Assembly (NCBI RefSeq): GCF_000190755.2
Contig: NZ_JH109153.1
Location: 558,001 to 622,000, forward strand
Length of the DNA: 64,000 nt
Reading direction: 5' to 3'
Origin: Methylobacter tundripaludum SV96
GTDB taxonomy: Bacteria; Pseudomonadota; Gammaproteobacteria; Methylococcales; Methylomonadaceae
Both the position numbers and the translations under genes were made by a program. The notes below the pieces were generated by a model that saw only the letters and a list, made by a program, of their open reading frames with translations, searched no databases and was not told where the DNA came from. This document shows, in pieces, positions 9,858-17,023 of this stretch. Each line of letters opens with the position of its first letter. Positions within the stretch are counted from its first letter, which is position 1.

Positions 9858-10331
9858 TTGTGTCAAACTGGAAACGATTGCAATAACAGACAAAAATTAG
9901 GAGTCCACCTGAAATTCATCGCCAAACTGACCCCGGAAGAGGAAGTAACGTTAACCGAAGCCTATCGTAACCACCCATTATTCCGGGTTAGACAACGGGC
10001 ACATGCTATCTTATTGAATAATAGAAGGTATGTAATTGCACGGCTGAGCGAATTGTTTGAGTCCCAGCATGAGACTGTCAGCTCATGGTTAGACAAATGG
10101 GAAACAGAGGGATTAATAGGGCTTTACGATTGTCCACGAAGCGGTAGGCCTGTGCGCTTCACGGTTGAGGAACAAGCCGTTTTTCTGGGCTATATTGACA
10201 AAAACCCACACCAACCCAAGGCCGCCGCAGCACGATTGCTGGAGGAGACGGGCAAGGAAGCCAGCCTTGACACCTTTAAACGAATTTTAAAAAAAGTGCC
10301 TATGCCTGGAAACGTTGTCGGCAATCAGTGA
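9858..10331 (+). CDS. IS630 transposase, first frame (DNA-binding half)
   Basis: 157 residues with paired helix-turn-helix segments typical of the IS630 N-terminus (ARLSELFESQHETVSSWLDK, then WETEGLIGLYDCPRSGRP). The frame ends at a TGA just after ATG of the second frame. A run of seven A's followed by G at about 10290 (TTTTAAAAAAAGTG) precedes the overlap. A -1 slip there would join this frame to the next as ...LKKSAYAWKRCRQS..., giving one transposase of about 356 residues, the usual family size. The start is uncertain: TTG at 9858 is the longest choice, but AGGAG at 9900 lies just before a CTG at 9909. Confidence 0.85.
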   Translation: MCQTGNDCNNRQKLGVHLKFIAKLTPEEEVTLTEAYRNHPLFRVRQRAHAILLNNRRYVIARLSELFESQHETVSSWLDKWETEGLIGLYDCPRSGRPVRFTVEEQAVFLGYIDKNPHQPKAAAARLLEETGKEASLDTFKRILKKVPMPGNVVGNQ

Positions 10332-10927
10332 AGGGAAAGCGTAATGAAGCAGATTTCCAACGTGATAAGGCATATCTGAAGGCCTTGAAACAGCAAGAAG
10401 ATGATGGGGAATTGAAGCTTTACTACTTTGACGAATCCGGATTTAGCACGACACCCTGTGTACCCTATGGATGGCAACGGATTGGCGAGACCCGACAAAT
10501 ACCCTGCTATCGTAGCAAGCGCATGAATGTGTTAGGTTTTTTGAGTCGCAGCAATGATCTGTTTTTCCACAGCTCCGAACAATCGGTGACAACGGATACG
10601 GTTGTCAATGCCTTTGATGCGTTTGTCGAAACGTATGCAGGCAAGTACGAAGAAACTAAAGTGCCGTGCTGTGTGGTGTTGGATAATGCTTCCATTCATC
10701 GTAGCGGCGTATTCAAAGAAAAGCTGGCGGGCTGGCAACAACGTGGTGTGTGCTTACATTTTCTTCCGCCTTACAGCCCGGAGCTGAACCTGATCGAAAT
10801 ACTCTGGCGTAAAGTTAAGTACGAATGGTTGCCGCTTGATGCCTATCAAAGTTACGGACACTTGAAAAAGTGGGTGTTGGAAATCCTGAGTGACGTCGGT
10901 AAAAAATTCCAAATAACTTTTGCGTAA
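10328..10927 (+). CDS. IS630 transposase, second frame (DDE catalytic half)
   Basis: 199 residues carrying the full catalytic triad of the family: D in YYFDESG, D in VVLDNASIH, and E in PPYSPELNLIEILWRKVKYE. It sits in the -1 frame relative to the upstream half and overlaps it by 4 bp. It probably has no independent role and is made as a fusion by ribosomal slippage at the A7G tract. Alternatively the frame change is a disabling mutation, but the exact homopolymer position and the good continuity of the fused sequence favour programmed slippage. Confidence 0.87.
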   Translation: MKGKRNEADFQRDKAYLKALKQQEDDGELKLYYFDESGFSTTPCVPYGWQRIGETRQIPCYRSKRMNVLGFLSRSNDLFFHSSEQSVTTDTVVNAFDAFVETYAGKYEETKVPCCVVLDNASIHRSGVFKEKLAGWQQRGVCLHFLPPYSPELNLIEILWRKVKYEWLPLDAYQSYGHLKKWVLEILSDVGKKFQITFA

Positions 10928-11286
10928 CTACTTAACGATCCCAAGTTGGCTGAGGATAGTCGGCCTATGCCTTTTTGCCCCTGTTTTGGACGAAACGGCA
11001 GACCGTTACGATCTGAGTCCGGCGTTACTGTATTGGAGGCTTTGGACTCGGTACCGACCACCAGCCATTTTTCGATAAACTCTTCTCGGCTCATACCGTG
11101 ACCATCGTCGACTATCGCTGCAATCGGCACTTCGCCGTCGAAAATATGAAGTGCTACTTCCCGCGCATAAGCGTCGTAGGCATTTTTCCACAATTCGGAA
11201 ACAGCGGTCGGGCAATCGGCAATCTGCTCACGACCGAGATGGTCTATAGTTCTGGCTCGGGTTTTAAATGCTGCGGTTTCAATCAT
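10852..11286 (-). pseudogene. Island ATPase, N-terminal GHKL fragment (cut by IS630)
   Basis: The first 117 residues belong to a GHKL ATPase of the MutL/MORC/Hsp90 kind: N box E31/N35 (ELWKNAYDAYA), Bergerat glycine motif (IVDDGHGMSREEF, D60-G64) and the lid GQKGIGRL (about 103-110). From 10932 down to 10852 the frame reads into the insertion sequence and ends in a foreign tail. I start it at ATG 11286. A TTG at 11322 would add 12 residues and overlap the methyltransferase stop by 11 bp. MORC- and MutL-like ATPases are known in bacterial restriction-modification operons. Paired with a second, kinase-like GHKL module in the same protein, the original product had an unusual double-ATPase architecture. 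Confidence 0.85.
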
Positions 11287-11311
11287 GCGATTCTGCTGTA
11301 TCTTTGGGTTG

Positions 11312-12391
11312 CTATTTATCAAGCTTAAAGTTTAGGCCTTCCGCAATAGTGCGTAATAGAACTTCACCGAGTTTTACCGGTACGGCATTACCGATTTGTT
11401 CACCTGCGGCAATAAGCCCCCCCTTAAACACGAACCGATCTGGAAAGGTTTGAAAACGTGCGGCCTGTCGTAAGGTAATGCCGTGATGTTCGGTCGGATG
11501 TACAAATCTGCCTTTAGATGGATTAATGCAGGCCGTAGTCATCGTCGGGCCGGGCTGTGTCGGATCAATTCTACCGTAAACATCCTTATGTCCATTATGT
11601 TTTTCGTGACACGGCAAAACACGATTGGAGTCTCGACGACTACCGCCGTTTAAAGGCGTAGATTTGAATACTTCAATCAAATCGGAGGAATGATTCATGT
11701 GGATGTTATTTTCATCATCTTCAGGAACAGAATCTTTAAATACTTCAGTTGCCGGTATCCAAGGATGCAACGACGAATTTTTTTCTATTTCTTTTTCGAT
11801 GCCGTGCGTAGCTGCCGGCGGCCATACTGAATTAAATTCAATATCGGATCTTATGCCCAGTATGAATACTCTTTTTCTTCTTTGCGGCAAACCATAATCT
11901 CTGGCATCAAGAGTCACCGGCTGCATTAACTGGTATCCGGCTTTTTTCCCTTCTGCATAAAATGCGTCTAAAAACTTCTTATGTCTGGACCACAATATGC
12001 CAGGTACATTTTCCATAAGAAAAACTTTTGGCTTTAAGACTGCAACATATTCAAAATAACGCAGAATAAGTTTGTTACGGGGGTCATCGATACCTGCGTC
12101 CTTAATTCTATGGACTGAAAATCCCTGACAAGGCGGGCCGCCTAAGACAATATCGCATACAGCTCCATCCATAAAATGAGCATGCTTAATTTCTTCAGGA
12201 GCCAGTTCAAGTATATTTTTTTGATATAGCTTTGTTGAATTGCCTTCGATGAGATTTTGTCGGTACGTTGTACAAGCGTGGTTGTTTATTTCGATGGCAG
12301 CGGACACTTTGAAGCCAACATTTTTTGCTGCCAACGAGAATCCTCCGGCTCCCGCAAATAAATCTATACAATTCGGACGATTTTCCTTCAT
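11312..12391 (-). CDS. dcm: DNA (cytosine-5-)-methyltransferase
   Basis: A 359-residue C5-cytosine methyltransferase with the ordered family motifs: motif I DLFAGAGGFSLA (residues 10-21), motif IV GGPPCQGFS with catalytic C88, motif VI FLMENVPG, motif VIII QRRKRVF, and the C-terminal motif region with GNAVP. The target-recognition region lies between about 200 and 290, and its specificity cannot be read. It heads the island operon and a vsr gene closes it, matching the usual pairing of C5 methyltransferases with Vsr. With the ATPase gene broken, it may now act as an orphan methyltransferase. No clear ribosome site precedes the ATG. A 22-codon frame (12468-12400) ends just upstream and might be a leader; this is weak. 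Confidence 0.95.
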   Translation of the reverse strand: MKENRPNCIDLFAGAGGFSLAAKNVGFKVSAAIEINNHACTTYRQNLIEGNSTKLYQKNILELAPEEIKHAHFMDGAVCDIVLGGPPCQGFSVHRIKDAGIDDPRNKLILRYFEYVAVLKPKVFLMENVPGILWSRHKKFLDAFYAEGKKAGYQLMQPVTLDARDYGLPQRRKRVFILGIRSDIEFNSVWPPAATHGIEKEIEKNSSLHPWIPATEVFKDSVPEDDENNIHMNHSSDLIEVFKSTPLNGGSRRDSNRVLPCHEKHNGHKDVYGRIDPTQPGPTMTTACINPSKGRFVHPTEHHGITLRQAARFQTFPDRFVFKGGLIAAGEQIGNAVPVKLGEVLLRTIAEGLNFKLDK

Positions 12392-12748
12392 AAAAACTAT
12401 TACTTGTTACTTACAGGGCTCTTAGGTCTCTTGCGTTTTATCGTGTAGGGTACCTTATCGCGTACCATTTTCAAAACACCATCCCAATCTCAATAAAACT
12501 ACGCAAGCCAAGTAAAGTGAGCGTTGCCTCCCTTTTCAAAGCCCAACCGTACTAGAAATCTTGATACCCGAAAAAATAACCCGGTCATTCTGGTATTCGT
12601 AAATGATGCGCGGAGCGGGCTCTCCCCATATTTTAAAAATCCGTTTAAACCCGTCTAATCAGACGCCATCAGTGTTCCATTATTTAAGTTATCAGATCAA
12701 TAACTGCGGCATATAATAACCGCAACTCAGTTTATTGACGTTGTAACT
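12392..12748. other. Intergenic region with the right island boundary
   Basis: No confident gene. It should hold the divergent promoters of the methyltransferase operon and the qor-like gene. On the minus strand, short open stretches around 12600-12500 and 12468-12400 read like gene ends (...GGNAHFTWLA stop) but lack a credible start. They may be remnants of DNA displaced at the right junction. The last 50 bp belong to the direct repeat that begins at 12699. Confidence 0.5.
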
Positions 12749-12812
12749 ATGCCGTTTCCCAAACAGATGATCGCCATTGAAATAGAAAACGGTGTTTTAA
12801 AACCGGCAAAAC
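12699..12812. repeat. Right copy of the ~115-bp island-flanking direct repeat
   Basis: Partner of the segment at 4437-4552, same orientation, about 89% identical with a 3-base gap. Here the repeat continues directly into an intact qor-like gene. The pair encloses about 8.1 kb containing the methyltransferase/ATPase/receiver/Vsr operon and the IS630 copy. No integrase or tRNA lies at either end, so homologous or illegitimate recombination is more likely than site-specific integration. Confidence 0.85.
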
Positions 12813-13732
12813 GTACCATACCCACGCCGCCAGCTAACCAGGTGTTAATTAAGGTCTCTGCCGCCGGTGTCAATCGACCCGATGTGATGCAGCGCCAAGG
12901 CCTGTATCCGCCCCCACCCGATGCACCCGACATTCCGGGACTTGAAGTTGCCGGAACCATTCAGGCATTGGGTGACAACATCCATCATTTAAATAAAGGT
13001 GATAAGGTCTGCGCACTGGTGACCGGCGGCGGTTACGCCGAATATTGCCTCGCTTCGGCGGCGTTATGCCTGCCTATACCGGAAGGCCTGTCTTTTACCC
13101 TGGCTGCCGCATTGCCGGAAACTTTCTTTACCGTCTGGAGCAACGTCTTTGACCGCGCCCAGTTGCAGCCCGGCGAAACGCTACTGGTACATGGCGGTAC
13201 CAGCGGCATAGGCACGACGGCGATACAACTGGCCAAAGCCTTTAACGCCAAGGTCATAGTCACCGCTGGCTCGGAAGCTAAATGCGAGTTCTGCCTGCAA
13301 CTGGGCGCTGATGCCGCGATCAACTATAAGGAACAGGATTTCGTTGACGAGATCAAGCGCCTTACAGACAACAGAGGCGTCGATGTTATTCTGGACATGA
13401 TCGGCGGCGACTATTTCCCGCGCAATCTAAAATGCATGGCTGACGACGCCAGACTGGTGCAAATTGCCATTCAAAACGGCCCGAAAGCCGAAATAAACTT
13501 ATTGCCCGTCATGCTCAAACGGCTGATCATCACCGGCTCCACCTTGAGGGCTAGGGACGATACCTTTAAAGCGGCAATCGCAGCCAAGTTACTTGAAAAG
13601 GTTTGGCCTTTATTAGCATCCGGCCAAATCAAACCGGTTATCCATTCAACTTTTGCACTCACCGATGCCGCCTTAGCCCATCAACTCATGGAAAGCAGCC
13701 GACACGTCGGCAAAATCATCTTAACGGTATAA
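12749..13732 (+). CDS. NAD(P)H quinone oxidoreductase, PIG3/zeta-crystallin type
   Basis: A 327-residue zinc-less medium-chain dehydrogenase/reductase that probably reduces quinones or enals with NADPH in the cytosol. The N-terminal GroES-like fold has NRPDVMQRQGLYPPPP, typical of the PIG3 branch. The nucleotide-binding motif is HGGTSGIGTTAIQLAKAF (about 147-165). The cysteines that bind zinc in true alcohol dehydrogenases are absent. It ends 4 bp before the sulfurtransferase gene, so the two are cotranscribed. Its first 21 codons exist as a diverged stump beside argC, showing that argC and this gene were direct neighbours before the island arrived. Confidence 0.9.
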   Translation: MPFPKQMIAIEIENGVLKPAKRTIPTPPANQVLIKVSAAGVNRPDVMQRQGLYPPPPDAPDIPGLEVAGTIQALGDNIHHLNKGDKVCALVTGGGYAEYCLASAALCLPIPEGLSFTLAAALPETFFTVWSNVFDRAQLQPGETLLVHGGTSGIGTTAIQLAKAFNAKVIVTAGSEAKCEFCLQLGADAAINYKEQDFVDEIKRLTDNRGVDVILDMIGGDYFPRNLKCMADDARLVQIAIQNGPKAEINLLPVMLKRLIITGSTLRARDDTFKAAIAAKLLEKVWPLLASGQIKPVIHSTFALTDAALAHQLMESSRHVGKIILTV

Positions 13733-13736
13733 AACT

Positions 13737-14582
13737 ATGACTTACTCGACACTCGTTTCCACAGAAACACTCCATCAACAACTTAATCATCCCGACTGGA
13801 TCATCATTGATTGCCGGTTCTCATTAGCGGATACCGAAGTCGGTGCCAAAGCCTATCGACACGGACATATCCCCAATGCCCACTACGCCCATTTGGACAA
13901 GGACTTGTCCTCGGCCATCACCGACTTTACCGGCCGCCACCCTTTGCCGAACTTCGCTTTATTGGCAAAAAAACTGGGCGACTGGGGCGTAACCAACACC
14001 AGCCAAGTCGTGGTTTATGACGATGCAGGCGGCGCTTTTGCAGACCGTCTCTGGTGGCTATTGCGCTGCATGGGCCATGACAAGGTTGCGGTATTAAATG
14101 GCGGCATCAAACAATGGCAAAAACAAGGCCTACCCGTCACCACAACCTTGCCCACCGTTAAGCCCGCCACATTCAGGCCGTCTCTGAACGATGTTGCATG
14201 GCTTAGCGCCTTGCAAGTGCAAAACAACATGGCAAAAAAATCCATTTGCCTGATCGACGCCAGAACGCCTGAACGCTATCGCGGCGAACAAGAACCTATC
14301 GACCCGGTTGCAGGCCATATTCCCGGCGCATTAAACCGAGCCTTCCAATTAAACCTGGACAGCAACGGTTTGTTTTTATCGGCGGAACAATTGCGCGAAC
14401 AATTTAACCAACTTATCGGCGCCACCGCACCCGAACAAGTCGTTCATTATTGCGGCTCCGGCGTAACCGCCTGCCATAACTTGCTGGCGATGGAATATGC
14501 CGGATTAACCGGTTCCAAGCTTTATGCGGGATCGTGGAGTGAATGGATCAGGAATAAAAACAGGGCGGTTGCTAAAGACTAA
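13737..14582 (+). CDS. sseA: 3-mercaptopyruvate/thiosulfate sulfurtransferase (tandem rhodanese)
   Basis: 281 residues, the size of E. coli SseA, with two rhodanese domains. The first (about 10-130) is inactive-like. The second carries the catalytic C239 in the loop CGSGVTA, the signature that separates mercaptopyruvate sulfurtransferases from thiosulfate-preferring CRKGVT forms. The family moves a sulfane sulfur from 3-mercaptopyruvate to cyanide, thiols or proteins. It is probably cotranscribed with the upstream reductase (4-bp gap), and it sits 2.4 kb from a persulfide oxidation cluster, which suggests a shared theme of sulfane sulfur handling, though not shared control. Confidence 0.88.
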   Translation: MTYSTLVSTETLHQQLNHPDWIIIDCRFSLADTEVGAKAYRHGHIPNAHYAHLDKDLSSAITDFTGRHPLPNFALLAKKLGDWGVTNTSQVVVYDDAGGAFADRLWWLLRCMGHDKVAVLNGGIKQWQKQGLPVTTTLPTVKPATFRPSLNDVAWLSALQVQNNMAKKSICLIDARTPERYRGEQEPIDPVAGHIPGALNRAFQLNLDSNGLFLSAEQLREQFNQLIGATAPEQVVHYCGSGVTACHNLLAMEYAGLTGSKLYAGSWSEWIRNKNRAVAKD

Positions 14583-14661
14583 CTTCAAATTTAAAGAAGC
14601 GGCAATAGATTGACGTTGTCAACGTTAAGAGCCGGCAGCCCATCAAAAGCCATATCCTTTA

Positions 14662-14695
14662 TTGAGTGTAGTCGTTGAGTTCCACTACATCTCAA
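14662..14695. terminator. Stem-loop after the sulfurtransferase gene
   Basis: TTGAGTGTAGT pairs with ACTACATCTCAA about 11 bases downstream, with one bulge. The hairpin lies 80 bp after the sulfurtransferase stop and before the convergent Uma2 gene. No strong T-run follows, so termination is inferred from position. Confidence 0.45.
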
Positions 14696-14801
14696 TAAAG
14701 CCCTGCCCAAAAAGCTTGCTTCTTTTCTTATCCCGAACGAGTTAACTTAATACATGAGAGCGTAGCCAAGGCGCACTGCGCCACGATCCACGATAAATAC
14801 A

Positions 14802-15395
14802 TCAATACGGCGATTCTACATCCCAGTTATCCAAAACTTTGTCGTAAACCTCGCGCAAGCTGAGGACGCAGTCTATGCTTTCCAGCGGCACGTCGGCCTC
14901 AAGTCCCACCGCCTCCGTTAATATCCAAACGTCGCCTTGCCGCAGATAGCGTTCGATACTTGGCTGGTCTTGGGCAACCAACAGGTATTCGCGCAATGTA
15001 GGGATTTTACGATAATGGGCGAACTTACCTCCTCGGTCATAAGCTTCAGTGGAAGGCGACAGCACCTCGATTAACAATGTAGGATTGAGCAAGGTATCGA
15101 CATGTGAGTCTTCAAATTGCGGCGTACCGCAGGCAACAACGATATCCGGATAATGGTAGCTGCGCGCTTCCGCTGCCTTGACACGCATATCGTTGACATA
15201 GGCCTCGCAGGGACGTTTTTTGAGTTGTATGCTTAATTCTCCTGCAATATTAATGGTTACCAAATTATGTTCCCGGTTTGCGCCGGTCATCGCATAAATT
15301 TGACCGTCGTGGAATTCGCTTTTACAGGAAGCGCTACGCTCCAGCGTTAAATATTCTTCGGCGCTAAAATGACTAGGTGTAAGTACGGAAGACAT
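14802..15395 (-). CDS. Uma2 family (DUF820) putative endonuclease
   Basis: 197 residues of the Uma2 family, a PD-(D/E)XK-fold group that is very abundant in cyanobacteria and scattered in other bacteria, of unknown biological role. The family core is visible: an N-terminal glutamate region (KSEFHDGQIYAMTG), the aspartate strand (YHYPDIVVACG) and the E-x-hydrophobic strand (PTLLIEVLSPSTEAYDRGGK) that completes the nuclease site. YRKIPTLREYLLVAQD is a further hallmark. It stands alone between convergent and same-strand neighbours and shows no partner gene. Function in DNA processing is assumed from fold only. Confidence 0.88.
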   Translation of the reverse strand: MSSVLTPSHFSAEEYLTLERSASCKSEFHDGQIYAMTGANREHNLVTINIAGELSIQLKKRPCEAYVNDMRVKAAEARSYHYPDIVVACGTPQFEDSHVDTLLNPTLLIEVLSPSTEAYDRGGKFAHYRKIPTLREYLLVAQDQPSIERYLRQGDVWILTEAVGLEADVPLESIDCVLSLREVYDKVLDNWDVESPY

Positions 15396-15471
15396 GAATC
15401 ACCTCGTTAAAAGGAAATAGCTTACTAAATATTAAGAACATCATAGCGTTTAACAGCGGCGTGAAGACTAT

Positions 15472-16830
15472 TTAAACCCCATAACTCTTGCGTTTACGCC
15501 AGAACGTTGCCCTGCTCATACCCAGCGAACGGGCGGCCTGGGTCACCCTGCCATTGCTTTGCTCCAGTGCCTGACGGATTGCGGCGGATTCCTCGTCCGC
15601 CGACAGCGGCCTGTTTTGCATAGCTTGCGGCAGGGCGGTACGCGACTCCCTGAACTCAGGCGGTAATTCAGAGCAGCGCAAGGTCGTCCCCCTGCCTACC
15701 GCAAAAGCGTATTCCACCACATTATGCAGCTCCCGGATATTGCCCGGCCACGCATAATCCAGCAAAGCGCGCATGGCCTGCGGATCGATTTTTTCGATTT
15801 TCCGGAAATTGGCGGCATTATGCTGCTGAATAAAATGCCAGATCAGCAAACTTATATCTTCCCGGCGTTCCCGCAGCGGCGGAATAAAAATGGGCACGAC
15901 CCTGAGCCGGTACATCAGGTCTTCACGGAACCGCCCGTTTTTTACTTCCTCGCGCAATGAACGATGAGTCGCGGCGACGATGCGTACATCGACATCAATG
16001 GAACGGTCGCCGCCGACCGGAATATAATTTCTTTCCTGGATGACCCGAAGCAGCTTGGCCTGCAATTCAAGCGGCAGTTCAGCCACTTCATCCAGAAACA
16101 AGGTTCCGCCGTGTGCGCGTTGAAACAGGCCGCTATGATCCTTGATCGCACCGGTAAACGCGCCGCGTACATGACCGAACAACTCGCTGTCCAGCAAGCT
16201 ACTGGACAAGGCCGCGCAATTGATCGCCAAAAAAGGCGCGTTGCGTCGGACGCTCAGATCGTGAATGGCCTTGGCAACCAGTTCCTTACCGGAACCGCTC
16301 TCGCCTCTTACCAATACCGTAGCTTCCGTTTCTGCGGCATTTTGAATAATCTGGAACACCGCCTGCATGGCCGGTGAGCGGCTTAACAGACCTTGAAACC
16401 CCTGCTTCCCGGAATCAGGCATTGCTCTTGAGTCTTTCGGCGAAGTCGTGTTTTCCGATTGTTCCGAGGCGGGGAGCAACAATCCCAAGCCACCGGCAAA
16501 AACGCCCTCTTGGTCATGCAAAACGTGAGTCATCTTATTCAACTCAATTTCATGTCCATCAGCTTGAACTAATTTTATGAGTTGTTTTTGATGGTCGCCG
16601 CCCTCGGTAATCACGTATTCTTGCAAACAGGGCTTGCCTGTGACATCTTCGGCGTTCAATCCCGATAACTGTTCCGCGCCCCGGCTCCAGTGAATAACCT
16701 GTTGATCCCGGTCAACGATATAGGGAGCTGCAACATCGCAAAGATCGAGCAGCTTTAAAAACAACGGCTGCAATGGCTGCTGTGCCAGCCAGCCTGACAA
16801 GGGTTCGGAAAGCTGTTTCGTTTGTTTCAC
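15472..16830 (-). CDS. Sigma-54-dependent transcriptional activator of the sulfide cluster (inferred)
   Basis: 452 residues: a PAS-like sensory domain (about 25-120), a sigma-54 AAA+ domain with Walker A GESGSGKE (176-183) and the sigma-54-contacting loop GAFTGA (223-228), and a Fis-type helix-turn-helix at the end ([19 protein letters not shown]). Two cysteines, C31 and C68, lie in the sensory region and could react with persulfides, as proposed for FisR-type regulators of sulfide oxidation; that is inference. The gene starts at GTG 16830 and is divergent from the persulfide dioxygenase gene, whose upstream DNA has a -24/-12 promoter. Palindromes beside its own start suggest autoregulation. 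Confidence 0.9.
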   Translation of the reverse strand: MKQTKQLSEPLSGWLAQQPLQPLFLKLLDLCDVAAPYIVDRDQQVIHWSRGAEQLSGLNAEDVTGKPCLQEYVITEGGDHQKQLIKLVQADGHEIELNKMTHVLHDQEGVFAGGLGLLLPASEQSENTTSPKDSRAMPDSGKQGFQGLLSRSPAMQAVFQIIQNAAETEATVLVRGESGSGKELVAKAIHDLSVRRNAPFLAINCAALSSSLLDSELFGHVRGAFTGAIKDHSGLFQRAHGGTLFLDEVAELPLELQAKLLRVIQERNYIPVGGDRSIDVDVRIVAATHRSLREEVKNGRFREDLMYRLRVVPIFIPPLRERREDISLLIWHFIQQHNAANFRKIEKIDPQAMRALLDYAWPGNIRELHNVVEYAFAVGRGTTLRCSELPPEFRESRTALPQAMQNRPLSADEESAAIRQALEQSNGRVTQAARSLGMSRATFWRKRKSYGV

Positions 16831-16834
16831 GGGC

Positions 16835-16868
16835 GTCTCACTGAATCAAATAGATGTTTCACTGAAAC
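16835..16868. promoter_or_regulatory. Putative paired activator sites for the sigma-54 regulator
   Basis: Two related palindromes: GTCTCACTGAATC (16835-16847) and GTTTCACTGAAAC (16856-16868). Their centres are 21 bp apart, two helical turns, which suits cooperative binding by a dimeric Fis-type domain. They lie about 100-135 bp upstream of the -24/-12 promoter and immediately before the activator's own start codon. Binding is inferred. Confidence 0.6.
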
Positions 16869-16881
16869 AATATATGAAACG

Positions 16882-16957
16882 GGCGAAAGGCGCAAGGCAA
16901 AGGGCTAAAGGTCCGTACTTTAACTATGCGCCCTTTGCCTTTAGCCCTTCGCCCTTC
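16882..16957. repeat. CGCCCTT-type repeat forming an inverted pair
   Basis: AAGGCAAAGGGC (16894-16905) is the exact complement of GCCCTTTGCCTT (16930-16941). Further CGCCCTT/GCCCTTT units lie on either side. The same motif family recurs at 19515-19545 and 21336-21377, the two other gaps of the sulfide cluster. Here it occupies the stretch between activator sites and promoter. An ATG at 16874 opens a frame through this repeat into the dioxygenase gene, but it is not a credible start. Confidence 0.7.
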
Positions 16958-16969
16958 GTCTTAACCTTC

Positions 16970-16985
16970 TGGCACAGGCCTTGCT
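16970..16985 (+). promoter_or_regulatory. Sigma-54 (-24/-12) promoter of the sulfide operon
   Basis: TGGCAC, five bases, then TTGCT matches the RpoN consensus TGGCAC-N5-TTGCW exactly. Transcription should begin near 16996, about 28 bases before the dioxygenase ATG at 17024. The divergent gene encodes a sigma-54 activator, which supports the call. Confidence 0.85.
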
Positions 16986-17023
16986 ATAACCAGATATACC
17001 CCATACCCAACCGGAGACACATC

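Larger units (their letters stand above)
9823..10932 (+). mobile_element. IS630-family insertion sequence, complete
   Basis: The element is 1110 bp. Imperfect terminal inverted repeats are visible: AGTAGTAATGCGAAAGTTAT from 9823 pairs with the complement of the segment ending at 10932 (AGTAGTTACGCAAAAGTTAT). The flanking dinucleotides 9821-9822 and 10933-10934 are both TA, the duplicated target expected for IS630/Tc1-type transposition. It encodes a DDE transposase in two overlapping frames. Its insertion lies inside the reading frame of the island ATPase, and precise excision would restore that frame. The ends are imperfect but the transposase motifs are intact, so the copy could still be mobile. 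Confidence 0.92.

Noticed and set aside
4437-12812. Island as a site-specific integrative element
   Set aside because: No integrase or excisionase, no tRNA target, and the end repeats are diverged rather than identical.
15472-16830. NtrC-type nitrogen regulator
   Set aside because: The sensory part is PAS-like, not a receiver, and the divergent target is a persulfide dioxygenase operon.
16874-17023. Upstream in-frame ATG extending the persulfide dioxygenase by 50 residues
   Set aside because: The extension is a translated CGCCCTT repeat and the sigma-54 promoter at 16970 would lie inside it; ATG 17024 has a proper ribosome site and matches the family start.
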